From the NCBI GenBank assembly GCA_023539445.1, contig JAKCEW010000002.1, positions 1 to 64,000 of the forward strand: a stretch of 64,000 nucleotides of DNA, read 5' to 3'. This document shows, piece after piece, positions 1 to 10,472 of the stretch. The notes beneath the pieces were generated by a model. It saw nothing but the letters and a program-made list of their open reading frames with translations, was not told the DNA's origin and ran no database searches. Source of the DNA: Candidatus Terraquivivens yellowstonensis. GTDB lineage: Archaea > Thermoproteota > Nitrososphaeria_A > Caldarchaeales > Wolframiiraptoraceae. Positions within the stretch are counted from its first letter, which is position 1, and each line of letters opens with the position of its first letter. The translations under genes were made by a program, and so were the position numbers.

Positions 1-1199
1 TTGAGCCCGGACTTGTAGGATTCTTCGAAAAGCCCGATTACCTCCTCCCTCTTGTCCTCCACGGCCCCTTTCAGAGAATTTTCTCTACCGTCTCTCATCA
101 CTAAGGATTTGCCAAGCTCCACGGCCAGATCAATAAGCTCAGCGGTCTTGCTACCGGCCTCTTTAACGATTTCGGAGAATTCCCTCCCCTCTGCCCCCTC
201 TTCGCCTAATATCTCCAATTTTTTCATTATTTCGCTTCTTTCATCCCTAACACGCTCTACCTCTTTCTTTAAATGCTCGATGTCCTTCTCGATACTCGCG
301 ATTTCTTCTTTCAGTTTATCCTTCTGCCTTATCCTTTTCTCAACCTCATCCTTTAACTTCATCTGCTCCAATGCCGACTCGTATTCCTTCAAATCTTCCT
401 TTCTCTTCTTAATCCAAACATTAGCGACATTCTTGATGGATCTAATTGTGGATAAAGCTTTGTAGTATGCCTCACTAAAACGTTGCATATTTTCTAGTTC
501 AGCCTTCATTATATCCCGCTCTTCTTTTAGTTCTACAAGGCGTTGCTCCTTCTCTTTCAATTCTTCTTTAAGCTTGCTCAGAGCCTGCTCGTACTCCGAG
601 ATCTCTCTGCTAATTCTACCTACATCATCAACTGAGTATCCCGTCTCTTTCCTTACCTTTTCCTCAAAATCTTTAATCACATCACCCATCCTTTTATAGG
701 CAACTTCCATCATGCTAAGGCCTAAGAGGTCATCGAATAGTGCTTTTATCTCCTTGGGTTGCCATGAAAGTATTCTGTCTATTTCTCCTTGCTGGATGAT
801 AACTGAAGCCCTCAACCTTTCGTATCCCATGCGCAGGATTTCTTCAACCTTTTTGGTTACCGCATCCTCCCTCTTCCTCTCACCGCTCACCAAGGGTTTT
901 CCCTCAACCCTTAAGTAGGCATCCTCCAGCCTACCTTGGCCGTCAAAGCTCCTGCCGACCGTGTACGTCTTACCCTCAAGCACGAACTCAACTTCCACCT
1001 GACCTCTAGGCGCCCCGTCCCTAGCTATGTTTGTATTGGCCCCCCTTCCATGCTTACCGAAGAGCGCGTACGTTATCCCATCTACGACTGAAGTCTTTCC
1101 AGAACCGTTTCTACCCACGAAGACATGAAGGCCCGGTCCCAACTCTAAGTAAGTCTCCTTATGTGATGTAAAGTTCTTGAGAAAGACCTTGGTGATCAC
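1..1199 (-). CDS. rad50: Rad50 double-strand break repair ATPase, N-terminal part (gene runs off the window start)
   Basis: Reverse-strand translation from GTG at 1199 reads VITKVFLKNFTSHKETYLELGPGLHVFVGRNGSGKTSVVDGITYALFGKHGR (Walker A GRNGSGKTS), followed by charged coiled coil; GTGA overlap with the mre11 stop. Confidence 0.93.
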   Translation of the reverse strand, partial: MITKVFLKNFTSHKETYLELGPGLHVFVGRNGSGKTSVVDGITYALFGKHGRGANTNIARDGAPRGQVEVEFVLEGKTYTVGRSFDGQGRLEDAYLRVEGKPLVSGERKREDAVTKKVEEILRMGYERLRASVIIQQGEIDRILSWQPKEIKALFDDLLGLSMMEVAYKRMGDVIKDFEEKVRKETGYSVDDVGRISREISEYEQALSKLKEELKEKEQRLVELKEERDIMKAELENMQRFSEAYYKALSTIRSIKNVANVWIKKRKEDLKEYESALEQMKLKDEVEKRIRQKDKLKEEIASIEKDIEHLKKEVERVRDERSEIMKKLEILGEEGAEGREFSEIVKEAGSKTAELIDLAVELGKSLVMRDGRENSLKGAVEDKREEVIGLFEESYKSGL

Positions 1200-2311
1200 C
1201 TCAACCTCCCCTCCTTGAAGGCCTTCCAGATGATTTCCAGCGCTCCCTTCCTCCAATCCTCATCGTTAAGGGCTTTGAGCAACTCGAAGAGCGCAAACTC
1301 AGCCTTCTCGTTACTCCCCAACGCAACCTCCGTCAACCTCCTAAGCTCGGCATCCATGTCGGGAACTTCGTGCAAAACTTCTCTACCAACTTCTTTTAAG
1401 ATCTGCTTGATATCGACCATGTAGGAAACGCTCAGCGAATCTTCAAACGGCTTAGGATCAAAGGGTCTATCGGTCTCTACTTTTATCAGGAGACATGGTT
1501 TCTTATGGTCTTCATGTTTAAGCGATATTAATTCCCGCACCAAGGTTTCTAGCTCTCCGAATTTCACATATCTTTCCATTCTCGGCCTTACAGACTCCAA
1601 CCTAACTTTGTTTATTTTTGGTTCATCGGAAGAAAGGTCAACCAAGTTAACGAAAGAAGTTTCTGGATCGTCCCAGTCTACCCAATGGGTCATCCCTGGA
1701 TACGAACCCAAACCATTACCATGCCTAAAATCGTAGGACATATGGATGTGTCCCATCGCATAGTAGTCAAAGTCCATCGGAATGTCGTCCTTGGATATTT
1801 CGCCTGCGAATCCATGCAACCCGATAAGTCCTTGATGCAGTACGAGAATCCTCCTCTTTCCATCGATCTGCTTTGCTCTATTAGCGACCTCCTTGATCTT
1901 CCTACACAACTCTTCTCTCTCAACTTTTTTGTACTTGTGAAGACCGGCCATGATGACGTCTCCTATAACCAACGGTTCTCCTGTTCCAACATAGTTAGCA
2001 ATCCCTAAGACATCAAGAATGTAGGGGTGGGGTGTGCTAGGGACGTTGGATATGTCGTGTTCACCAAGAGTAAAGATGAATCTTATACCCTTTTCATTCA
2101 GCCGTTTAACTCCCTCTGCAAGAACCTTCATCGCAGTTCCGTAAGGTTTAGAAGAGTCCAGTATATCGCCCGAGTGTATGACTAGCTTAACATGGTCTTT
2201 TATGAAGATATCGACGGCTTCTTGGAAGGCATCGTAGTAATCTTGCTCCCTCTCCCTATCCTTTCCTGCGTAAGCTCCGAGATGCGTATCTGATACGTGT
2301 CCGATAATCAT
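1196..2311 (-). CDS. mre11: Mre11 DNA repair exonuclease/phosphoesterase
   Basis: MIIGHVSDTHLGAY, HSGDILD, GEHD and GHIH metallophosphoesterase motifs; sits between herA and rad50. Confidence 0.95.
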   Translation of the reverse strand: MIIGHVSDTHLGAYAGKDREREQDYYDAFQEAVDIFIKDHVKLVIHSGDILDSSKPYGTAMKVLAEGVKRLNEKGIRFIFTLGEHDISNVPSTPHPYILDVLGIANYVGTGEPLVIGDVIMAGLHKYKKVEREELCRKIKEVANRAKQIDGKRRILVLHQGLIGLHGFAGEISKDDIPMDFDYYAMGHIHMSYDFRHGNGLGSYPGMTHWVDWDDPETSFVNLVDLSSDEPKINKVRLESVRPRMERYVKFGELETLVRELISLKHEDHKKPCLLIKVETDRPFDPKPFEDSLSVSYMVDIKQILKEVGREVLHEVPDMDAELRRLTEVALGSNEKAEFALFELLKALNDEDWRKGALEIIWKAFKEGRLR

Positions 2312-3798
2312 AGCCTGATAAGTTCCTCCGTTGATATGCCCTTCCGTCTTACGTTAGCTTCCTCGGCCCACAGCTCTATAGCATCCAAGTCCTTGCCCAT
2401 GTGCTTTTCTTCGACATGATCCACCTTGACGAGTGCAGGTACAGTTACCCATTGACCCGCCAATATCATCTCGCCGGTGTTGAGGCTTGGCAAAGTTGCA
2501 CCCAATTCTGTTGAAACTTCATCCGTCACATCCATGACGAAGCTTTGGTCCTTTGGATGGGTTAATCCAGATATGGCGAAGCTACCCATTTGACTCACAA
2601 CGTCTGCATTTAATTTACACGGCCTTTGTGAAACTAAAATCAGAGAGACCCCGAACTTTCTCCCCTCCCTCGCTATTCTAGCTAACACATCGGAACATCT
2701 AGAACTTCTATCCTGCGGTATGAATGTGTGTGCTTCCTCGACCGCTATGATTACTGGTGATTTGAACCTCGAGCTTCTCTTGAATATTGCATTTTTCCTA
2801 TCGTTCAGGATTTCTGTGAGGTAATGCGCCACGATTATCTGGGCCTGTGTTTCTGTTAGTTCTGAAAGATCTAGCACGTTTATTTTGTTAGGCTCAATAA
2901 GATTGAGCGGGCTTTCTGCCTCTGTATCGAATATCTTACCCTTTATCGCAAGCCCCCTATCGATTATCTCCAATAATCTGCTGGCGGTAGCTCTCGTTTG
3001 GAATTCTTCATCTTCATTATTTGCATAACTTTCAAGCTTCCTCTTCAAAGTTCCCCATAAGTCCGGCGACTTTACTACATCCTTACCGTATACTTTTCTC
3101 AGCAAATCCCTCTGTTTTGTAGCATCGCTCCTTATATCAAGCATATCTGCCAATTCTTCGGAATCCAGATATCTTGGGTTAATTCTTGGAGGCACAAACT
3201 TCACCTTTTCAATCTTCAGCTCATGATATTCAGCATGATAATCTAGGATTATCATTGTCCCGTTTTTCTCTGCTATCCTTTTCGCTATCAACGCCAAAAG
3301 ATTCGATTTTCCTTTACCCGTAGCGGCCAGTATCGCGAGATGTCTGGAGGCGACTTTGTTCAAATTTACAGAAACCGTAACGTTCTCTCTCCTTAACAGC
3401 TTTCCGACCGCGACCCACTCTTTCGAACTATTATGGAATATTCTCTTTAACAGTTCATCCTCGGCTAGAAAGACAGGTGTTCCCGGATCGGGTGGTAGTG
3501 TAGGATAAACGCGCCTACCATTCAAAATTTCTTCGATCAGCCCAACGGCCCTTGCGGTACAGTGCCTAACGGTGTCTCTAGGGTTAACTTTGCTCGCTTC
3601 CCTGGCCTCTATCGCCGTTATATAGTCGCCCACTTTTGACAAAAGCTTGCTCTCCAATTTTGAAGATTCCACCAAGTATAGGACTCTTCCATCCACAGTA
3701 TCTGCCCTGACGAACTCTCCGACCCTCACAACATCTTTAGCTAAGAATTGTATACGCTCAGGCCGTGCCTCGCCGACCACTATTCCGATTTCAACCAA
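2308..3798 (-). CDS. herA: HerA DNA translocase/helicase
   Basis: HLAILAATGKGKSNLLALIAKRI Walker A, VIIAVEEAHTFIP Walker B, SLILVSQRP; overlaps nurA and mre11. Confidence 0.95.
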   Translation of the reverse strand: MVEIGIVVGEARPERIQFLAKDVVRVGEFVRADTVDGRVLYLVESSKLESKLLSKVGDYITAIEAREASKVNPRDTVRHCTARAVGLIEEILNGRRVYPTLPPDPGTPVFLAEDELLKRIFHNSSKEWVAVGKLLRRENVTVSVNLNKVASRHLAILAATGKGKSNLLALIAKRIAEKNGTMIILDYHAEYHELKIEKVKFVPPRINPRYLDSEELADMLDIRSDATKQRDLLRKVYGKDVVKSPDLWGTLKRKLESYANNEDEEFQTRATASRLLEIIDRGLAIKGKIFDTEAESPLNLIEPNKINVLDLSELTETQAQIIVAHYLTEILNDRKNAIFKRSSRFKSPVIIAVEEAHTFIPQDRSSRCSDVLARIAREGRKFGVSLILVSQRPCKLNADVVSQMGSFAISGLTHPKDQSFVMDVTDEVSTELGATLPSLNTGEMILAGQWVTVPALVKVDHVEEKHMGKDLDAIELWAEEANVRRKGISTEELIRL

Positions 3799-4690
3799 CT
3801 TCGAGCACCTCCCTAGCTGTAGGAAGAACAGAAAGTCCTGCCACTTCGCTGAGCATGTCTATGAGATCATTGGGTACCGAGGCCATTTCGTGGGCGATCA
3901 TAAGGGCGTATGGGTATCCTTTGACTGCCGTACTATATAACGCATCAATCACGGATTTGACATATTCAGAATCAATGATCGCAGGAACCTCCACATGTAT
4001 CGCGTCGGAATTTTCTGATAACCTCACGTAAAAGACCGATACGTTTACCTCCTCTTTCTCAGTTGTTATGGGTTCCGTATATCCGATACCCCTCGTCGCT
4101 TTGTTAATGTAGTAAACATCACCTAACGCTCCACCCACAAGGCTCCTGTCTTGAGAATATTTCGAGATGAAAAGGATGTTTTCTGAATTTCTCAACGGTC
4201 TGACATAAGCAGTATACTCCCTAAAGAGTTTGACCCTGTTCAAAGTACGCACTTCACTCAGCCTAGCCAAAATGGACCCATCAACCAATACCACATCAGA
4301 AAGATTTGATGCCCTTGACGCCAAGTCATGCTCATAGCATTCAGCAATGCTTTTCATGTAGAGCTCAGGGCTTAAGCCAGAACCCTCCGCCTCCATGGGT
4401 AGTATATCGACCTCAACAACGGGCTCTATAACGGTTTCTGATGATGGTGCGACGGCTATGGCCCTGATGGCATACAAGTAAAAACCGCAATACGTTCTAT
4501 AGTTCCATCCGCTGTCGATTGCCGCAATTTTCTTCTTTACCTCCTTAGGTTGGTAATGCCTCCAGACATCCTTTGCCCTACCCAACCATTCCCTATACCT
4601 CTCACTACTTTCTTCTTCCTGTAATTTTTGTTTGAGCAACTTTGCGCGTTCAAAGAGTTGCTTCAGAGTCATTGGTATAAAGTTGGACAC
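3791..4690 (-). CDS. nurA: NurA 5'-3' nuclease
   Basis: AAIDSGWNYRTYCGFYLYAIRAIAV motif with VLVDGSIL; first gene of the HerA-NurA-Mre11-Rad50 operon. Confidence 0.9.
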   Translation of the reverse strand: MSNFIPMTLKQLFERAKLLKQKLQEEESSERYREWLGRAKDVWRHYQPKEVKKKIAAIDSGWNYRTYCGFYLYAIRAIAVAPSSETVIEPVVEVDILPMEAEGSGLSPELYMKSIAECYEHDLASRASNLSDVVLVDGSILARLSEVRTLNRVKLFREYTAYVRPLRNSENILFISKYSQDRSLVGGALGDVYYINKATRGIGYTEPITTEKEEVNVSVFYVRLSENSDAIHVEVPAIIDSEYVKSVIDALYSTAVKGYPYALMIAHEMASVPNDLIDMLSEVAGLSVLPTAREVLEVG

Positions 4691-4777
4691 GGCTTAAAAT
4701 AAAGCTTGAGTGCGGCCCATCATTCGTCACACACTGTTTAAGAAATTATAAATAATGCAACAAAGCTTAACATATCC

Positions 4778-5494
4778 GTGAACAAACTGGCCCTGATGAA
4801 GAAAAAGATTTTCGCGGTTGAGATATTGAGGGTTCTGAAAAAGAATTACGCCTACAAAGAGCTCTCCAAGCTGATAGACCTGCCGCCGAGTGTTTTGAGC
4901 AGATACATAAACGGCCACGTAATACCGAGCATCGAAAAGGCTGAGATGATAATAGAAGCCTTCAAGGAAAACTACATACGCGACATACTCAGGTCAAAGG
5001 TCGTAGAGAGGAATGGGGCCTATGACCTAACCTCAGTTTGCTACGATGCTGGCCTTCAACAGCTCATCGCGAAATGTGTGGCTGGTGAGTTTGAACTCAT
5101 AAAGGTGGACAAGATTCTGACGGCCGCGGTTGATGGAATACCGATAGCAATCCAGCTCGGGAACGAGCTCGGCGTCAAGTCCATCGTCGTAGCAAAGGGA
5201 ACAAAGGAGGTGGGTGTAGAGGAGTTCCTCGAAGAGAAGGCAGTGTTCTCACCAGCGCTCTTTAAGACCTTCTACATACCCAAGGGCTCTATCAAGAAGG
5301 ATGAGAACGTCCTCGTGGTTGACGACATAATGAGAACCGGCGCGACACTCGAGGCAATGGTGAGACTCGTGGAAAAGTCGAAAGCAAAAACCGTGGGAAT
5401 ATTTACGTTGTTCTCAATCAGGAATTGTGAAGAAGAGCTGAAGAAGAAGTTGGGGCTAAAGTGTAAGGTCATATCGTTCTTAAACCTCTCATAG
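4778..5494 (+). CDS. HTH-phosphoribosyltransferase transcriptional regulator (GfcR/PyrE-like)
   Basis: N-terminal HTH (YKELSKLIDLPPSVLSRYINGHVIPS) plus PRPP-binding loop VLVVDDIMRTGATLEAMV. Confidence 0.85.
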   Translation: MNKLALMKKKIFAVEILRVLKKNYAYKELSKLIDLPPSVLSRYINGHVIPSIEKAEMIIEAFKENYIRDILRSKVVERNGAYDLTSVCYDAGLQQLIAKCVAGEFELIKVDKILTAAVDGIPIAIQLGNELGVKSIVVAKGTKEVGVEEFLEEKAVFSPALFKTFYIPKGSIKKDENVLVVDDIMRTGATLEAMVRLVEKSKAKTVGIFTLFSIRNCEEELKKKLGLKCKVISFLNLS

Positions 5495-5539
5495 TTAGGC
5501 TTAAATCCACGCCTAAAACAGATAATTCCCAAGGCCGCG

Positions 5540-6844
5540 TTGGTAACGCTACACATCGGTATTGACGATACCGATTCTAAGAAGGCAATGTGCACGACAT
5601 ACGTAGCCGCAATAATCTACGAGGACCTGCTGAAAATGGGCTTAACCCCTGTTAAGAGGCCCCAACTTATTCGTCTTAACCCAAACTGTCCCTACAAAAC
5701 GAGGGGCAATGCAGCGGTGGCCTTGAGGTTTGCGGTAAATTCGGGAAAGCTGGACAACGTCAGAAAAACAGTATTGGACAGAGTGTATGAGCTGGCTGAG
5801 CTGGAGTGTGAGGGTACGGAGCCTGGCGTCGCGTTCTACGTTGGCGAGGAGATACCGGACAAGTTAAGGGATTTCTCTATGACAGTCGTTAGGAGGATGG
5901 TTTCTGTTGAGGATGCTTTCTCTGTCGCCTCGGATGTTGGAGCCGAGCTTTATGCGCTGAAGGGAAGAAGAGGAGTAGTCGGTGCACTGGCTGCTATAGG
6001 TATGGATAAGATTCCTAGAAAAACTTACGAACTTATAGCGTATAGGGTTAAACAGAACTGGGGCACATTAAGGAGGGTTGACGAGGACTCCGTCATTAAG
6101 ATGGATTCGATGACAAGTCCGTGGACTTTCGACAACTTTGACTATGAGACGAAAGAATCGAGGATAACACCACACACGCCATGTCCTGTGCTCTTGGGTA
6201 TTAGGTCGCTCGACCCAGACATGGCCTTTTACGCATTCTCAATTCTAAGGATACTGGAACCAGTGGAGAGAGTATTGCTCTTCGAGACGAACCAAGCAAC
6301 CGACCTGCACATACAAGAGGTAAGGATTTCGGATATAGAAGAGAACACCTCGGTATCGGTTGAAGGGATTGTCGCAGACTTGCCTAAAGTCGTGCCGGGT
6401 GGTCATGTATTCTTCACGTTGAGGGATGAGACGGGGGTAATTCAGTGCGCCGCCTTTGAACCCACGAAGTCTTTCAGAAACGTTGTGCGCGCCCTCAGGC
6501 CCGGAGATAGGGTAAGGGTTTACGGCGGCGTAAAATCTAAGCCCGGCATGCCCTTAACGATAAATTTGGAGAAGATACATGTGATAAGCCTCGCAAAATA
6601 TGTCCGTGCCCTACCACCGTCCTGCAACGTTTGCGGAAAGAAAATGAAGTCAATGGGCCAAAACAAAGGCTATAGGTGCCCGAAGTGCGGGAACAAGCTG
6701 CCAGAAGATTCGAGGGTACTCGTTGAGGAGCAAAGGGCTTTAACACCGGGCGTTTATGAGGTCCCACCTTCAGCAAGAAGGCACCTATCAAGACCGTTGT
6801 CCCTCGAAGAATTGGCACACCACCAGGAAGCGTTGAAAGCTTAA
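5540..6844 (+). CDS. tiaS: tRNA(Ile2) 2-agmatinylcytidine synthetase TiaS
   Basis: LHIGIDDTDSKKAMCTTYVA N-terminus, OB-fold and C-terminal zinc ribbon CNVCGKKMKSMGQNKGYRCPKCG. Confidence 0.93.
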   Translation: MVTLHIGIDDTDSKKAMCTTYVAAIIYEDLLKMGLTPVKRPQLIRLNPNCPYKTRGNAAVALRFAVNSGKLDNVRKTVLDRVYELAELECEGTEPGVAFYVGEEIPDKLRDFSMTVVRRMVSVEDAFSVASDVGAELYALKGRRGVVGALAAIGMDKIPRKTYELIAYRVKQNWGTLRRVDEDSVIKMDSMTSPWTFDNFDYETKESRITPHTPCPVLLGIRSLDPDMAFYAFSILRILEPVERVLLFETNQATDLHIQEVRISDIEENTSVSVEGIVADLPKVVPGGHVFFTLRDETGVIQCAAFEPTKSFRNVVRALRPGDRVRVYGGVKSKPGMPLTINLEKIHVISLAKYVRALPPSCNVCGKKMKSMGQNKGYRCPKCGNKLPEDSRVLVEEQRALTPGVYEVPPSARRHLSRPLSLEELAHHQEALKA

Positions 6845-6892
6845 TGTTTATAGTTAACGAAATGTGTTGAGGTTAGGGAGAGTAAAAGGTCG

Positions 6893-7693
6893 TTGATAAA
6901 GAAGGTGACAATAGTCTACACACCGATGAAGGCAAAAGCTGTGGGGATGGCTAGCGAGTTATCTAAGCGCTTAAGCGATTTAGGGGTTGAGAACGAAGTC
7001 TTGGACTCTGAACGAATAATGGAAATAGGAAGTAAGATATTCGCCGACCTTGTCATAACGCTTGGCGGCGATGGCACGATACTGAGGAGTATACATTCCT
7101 TGGCCGATCATAGAACGCCCATACTTGGAGTGAATTTCGGTAGAGGTGGCTACCTCGCCGAGCTCGACCCAGAGGAAGTGCATGGAGTCTTGGATAGTGT
7201 ACTTAAAGAGAACTTTGAAGTTGAAGAAGTGATGAAGCTTTCGGTCTATGCAGAAAATAGAAAGTTAGGGGATGTTGTCAACGAAGTTTACGTCTCAGGC
7301 GAATACATCGGTAAGGTCGTCGAGTTCGAGATTGTACGTGGTAGCTATGCTCTACTCGAAGGTGTGGCTGACGGTGTTATAATCGCGACACCGCTAGGTT
7401 CGACAGCTTACGCCATGTCTGCAGGAGGTCCGGCCGTTGACCATAAGCTCAACGTTGTGGTTGTTGTGCCTGTATGTCCGCTTACGAGAATGAGCCCGCT
7501 TGTGCTACCAGTTGATGGCACCATAACTCTGCGCTTAAAAGCTCCGAGGGTTCACGTGCTAATCGATGGTCAGATTAGGGAGATTCTAGATAAGGAAAGA
7601 CTCATCATAAGCAAGTCCGAACAAACCGTCCGCTTCGTCCGAGTTAAGAGGGAGTGCAGCTTTGCAAGAAGACTCAGGAAACGTCTCCGCTAA
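6893..7693 (+). CDS. nadK: NAD kinase
   Basis: LGGDGTILRSIH, GVNFGRGGYLAEL and TPLGSTAYAMSAGGPAV motifs. Confidence 0.95.
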   Translation: MIKKVTIVYTPMKAKAVGMASELSKRLSDLGVENEVLDSERIMEIGSKIFADLVITLGGDGTILRSIHSLADHRTPILGVNFGRGGYLAELDPEEVHGVLDSVLKENFEVEEVMKLSVYAENRKLGDVVNEVYVSGEYIGKVVEFEIVRGSYALLEGVADGVIIATPLGSTAYAMSAGGPAVDHKLNVVVVVPVCPLTRMSPLVLPVDGTITLRLKAPRVHVLIDGQIREILDKERLIISKSEQTVRFVRVKRECSFARRLRKRLR

Positions 7694-8207
7694 GGAAGAC
7701 AAAAAGCCGACGTTATATGTTCTTGATTCAACGGCTCTTATAGCCGGTCAAACGGATTTTTCGAGGAAGGAATTCGTTACCACACCTTCTGTCCTGTCAG
7801 AGGTCATGCATGATGAGTCTGTAAAAAATATCGTGGAGGTCGCCATCGATTGTGGTCAATTGGAAGTTTCCAGTCCTTCAGAAGATAATATCAAAGAAGT
7901 GGAGAAGATTGCGACCTTGACCGGTGATAAATTTAAACTATCGAGAACGGATATAGAAATCTTGGCACTCGCTCTGGAGAAGAGCAAAGCGGGAATGGAT
8001 GTTACCATAATAAGTGACGATTACAGTATCCAAAACCTTGCTAGACGCATGGGTATAAAAACCGTCGGTGTCATTCATCCCGGAATCAGGAAACAAATAA
8101 CTTGGGTAGCTTACTGTCCCGTGTGCGGTATGGAATATGGTGTCAGCAACTTAAACGTCTGCGCGAAGTGCGGCGTTGAGCTGAAGCGAAGGCCGGCAAA
8201 ACGATAA
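7662..8207 (+). CDS. nob1: Nob1-like PIN-domain endoribonuclease with zinc ribbon (ribosome maturation)
   Basis: LYVLDSTALIAG PIN start, TIISDDYSIQNLARRMGI, zinc ribbon CPVCGMEYGVSNLNVCAKCG; overlaps the end of nadK. Confidence 0.88.
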   Translation: MQEDSGNVSAKEDKKPTLYVLDSTALIAGQTDFSRKEFVTTPSVLSEVMHDESVKNIVEVAIDCGQLEVSSPSEDNIKEVEKIATLTGDKFKLSRTDIEILALALEKSKAGMDVTIISDDYSIQNLARRMGIKTVGVIHPGIRKQITWVAYCPVCGMEYGVSNLNVCAKCGVELKRRPAKR

Positions 8208-8273
8208 CGTCGCTTTACGACCGAAAAAGATTTAAACCATATGTATTACTAAGTTTCACGAAGTGAAAGATTC

Positions 8274-9302
8274 ATGAAAACCGTTGCCTTAATAAAGGGT
8301 GACGGTGTTGGGCCAGAACTCGCTGAAGCATTTCTAAAGGTTTTTAATGCTGTTAAACCTAACGTCAAGATTATTCCGTTGGAAGCAGGTTTCGAATGGT
8401 GGCAGGCACACGGAGGCCCATCCCTAATACCTCCAGAAACTTGGGAAGTTTTGGAGAGGTCTGATGCGTGCTTGAAAGCTCCGACTACGACACCTTGGGA
8501 AAGGGGCATGCCTAGGAGTGTCGCAGTAAGCATCAGGCAGAGGTTCGACCTCTACGCCAATATAAGACCGATTAAGACTTTCAAGGGATTGCAGGGACGA
8601 TTCGGCGACCTCGATTTCATATGCGTCAGGGAGGGCACCGAAGATCTTTACACAGGAATCGATGTTAGACTATCTGACGATTGCGCAATAGCTATCAGGA
8701 AGATTTCTAGGAAGCAGTCCGAGAGGGTAGCTAGGAAAGCGTTCGAGATAGCCAAGTCAAAGGGCTGGAGCAAGGTAATAGTTGTCACGAAGAGGAACAT
8801 AATGAAGGAGGCCGATGGGATGTTCTGGGAATCTGTGGAGAGGGTTGCGAAAGAATATCCCGGCATATCTTATGAAGAGTATTTTGTCGATAATATGGCA
8901 CAACAGCTTGTGAAAAATCCAGAGAGATTCAACAATAACGTGATACTCGGGACCAATATGTTCATGGATATATTGTCTGAGGAAGCCTCCGGTCTTGTTG
9001 CTAGCATAGGTTGCATATATTCTGCAAACTTTGGCGATAATTACGCGATGTTTGAACCGGCGCATGGAAGTGCGCCAAAGTACAAGGGCATGAACAAGGT
9101 AAACCCAACCGCCATGATTCTGTCGGGTGCGTGGATGCTGGAATATCTAGGAGAGGTTGATGCGGCTAAGGCGATATTTGAGGCCACGGAAGCTGTTATA
9201 GCTGAGGGGAAGAAGGTCACGTACGACCTAGGCGGCACAGCCACGACTTTTGAGATGGCAGAGGCCATAGCCGAGAAAGCAAAAGAACTGCTGAGGAAGT
9301 AG
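8274..9302 (+). CDS. Isocitrate/3-isopropylmalate dehydrogenase family (NAD(P)-dependent)
   Basis: KGDGVGPE, VREGTEDLYTGID, YEEYFVDNMAQQLVKNPERF, EPAHGSAPKYKGMNKVNPTA. Confidence 0.92.
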   Translation: MKTVALIKGDGVGPELAEAFLKVFNAVKPNVKIIPLEAGFEWWQAHGGPSLIPPETWEVLERSDACLKAPTTTPWERGMPRSVAVSIRQRFDLYANIRPIKTFKGLQGRFGDLDFICVREGTEDLYTGIDVRLSDDCAIAIRKISRKQSERVARKAFEIAKSKGWSKVIVVTKRNIMKEADGMFWESVERVAKEYPGISYEEYFVDNMAQQLVKNPERFNNNVILGTNMFMDILSEEASGLVASIGCIYSANFGDNYAMFEPAHGSAPKYKGMNKVNPTAMILSGAWMLEYLGEVDAAKAIFEATEAVIAEGKKVTYDLGGTATTFEMAEAIAEKAKELLRK

Positions 9303-9305
9303 ACG

Positions 9306-9893
9306 TCAGCAATACTTCGAAAGAAATGATAACAGTTTACTGAGTTTGTTATTTTTTTCTAACAAAGAGATCCAATCAACGAAATCCCCTCTGCCCCCCT
9401 CAGATAGTAGCTTTACTGTCATTTTTGCTGCTTTGTGTCTCCCCAAATGCGTGACATCCAATTGAGCAACTTTTGAGCGACCGAATTTGTGAACGAATTC
9501 GACATACTGTTCATCCGTAAGCTCAGCCGCGACATTCGCAGCAACCTTTCTGAGAGGATACCCGCGAGAACGCAACACGGCAAGCAGACTTAGTGGGTTC
9601 CTCCTGAGTACCACGACTCTCAACACCTTACAGTCCCTTGGCTTGAATGCTATGTGAGTGGCGACAATCGGTGGCTTTACTTCTTCCTTTATTGCTGAGC
9701 TAAGAGCGGCCGAGAGCGCTCTGAGGTCAATGATGTAAGACCTGCTGCTCCTATCGTATGCCGTATAAAGTCTCTCCGACTTCACGAATTCTGGTATATC
9801 AATGAACCTCGTACGCATCAATTTCGCGGTCAAAGAACCTATCGTCGTCTTGCCTACGCCGGGAACGCCGGCTATTATGTACAGGTCCGTCAA
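9306..9893 (-). CDS. Adenylate kinase-like P-loop NTPase (AK6/Fap7-like)
   Basis: IIAGVPGVGKTTIGSLTAKLM P-loop; VVVLRRNPLSLLAVLRSRGYPLRKVAANVAAEL lid region. Confidence 0.75.
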   Translation of the reverse strand: MTDLYIIAGVPGVGKTTIGSLTAKLMRTRFIDIPEFVKSERLYTAYDRSSRSYIIDLRALSAALSSAIKEEVKPPIVATHIAFKPRDCKVLRVVVLRRNPLSLLAVLRSRGYPLRKVAANVAAELTDEQYVEFVHKFGRSKVAQLDVTHLGRHKAAKMTVKLLSEGGRGDFVDWISLLEKNNKLSKLLSFLSKYC

Positions 9894-9950
9894 CGCATTC
9901 CACGTAATGGCTCAAGCTTAATAAAACATTCGGTTATTATTGGAAATGTA

Positions 9951-10463
9951 ATGCGAAGGCTCAGAATAATTCAATCAAAGTACTTAGGGAGGATCGCGGA
10001 AATCGTAGCGGGACGTCTGAAAGAAGTTTATGGACTCGATGTTGTGGTAGATGAAAAGACATTTAATGTTACTCCGTATAGCTTTAATGCTTTACGAAGA
10101 CAGCACAACGCAGTCTCTATAGCAGAAGTGCTTTCGAAAATGAAGATGAACGATGAACTCCTACTTGCATTGGTTGATGTAGACACGTACGCACCTGGGT
10201 TGAATTATTGCTTCGGCATAGCTTTAAAGGATGTCGCCGTCGTTTCCACATACAGGCTCGACCCAAGGTTCTATGGCTTGCCATACGATGAGTCTCTTTA
10301 CCATGAAAGGATAATTAAGGAAGCATGTCATGAAGTCGGTCACCTTCTTGGGCTCCAGCACTGCGATAACCCAAAGTGTGTGATGCACTTCAGCAACTGG
10401 ATACACGATACGGATGTTAAAGGTTATATGCCGTGTGCGCGTTGCATAAGCAAGCTTAGATAA
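9951..10463 (+). CDS. amzA: Archaemetzincin zinc metalloprotease
   Basis: HEVGHLLGLQHCDNPKCVMHFSN with a C-terminal CARC motif. Confidence 0.93.
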   Translation: MRRLRIIQSKYLGRIAEIVAGRLKEVYGLDVVVDEKTFNVTPYSFNALRRQHNAVSIAEVLSKMKMNDELLLALVDVDTYAPGLNYCFGIALKDVAVVSTYRLDPRFYGLPYDESLYHERIIKEACHEVGHLLGLQHCDNPKCVMHFSNWIHDTDVKGYMPCARCISKLR

Positions 10464-10472
10464 CATATATAC

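Noticed and set aside
52-465. 137-aa plus-strand ORF at the window start
   Set aside because: Low-complexity Ser/Phe-rich antisense of the Rad50 coiled coil.
5272-5595. 107-aa minus-strand ORF over the PRT regulator
   Set aside because: Antisense shadow; the plus strand carries clear HTH and PRPP motifs.
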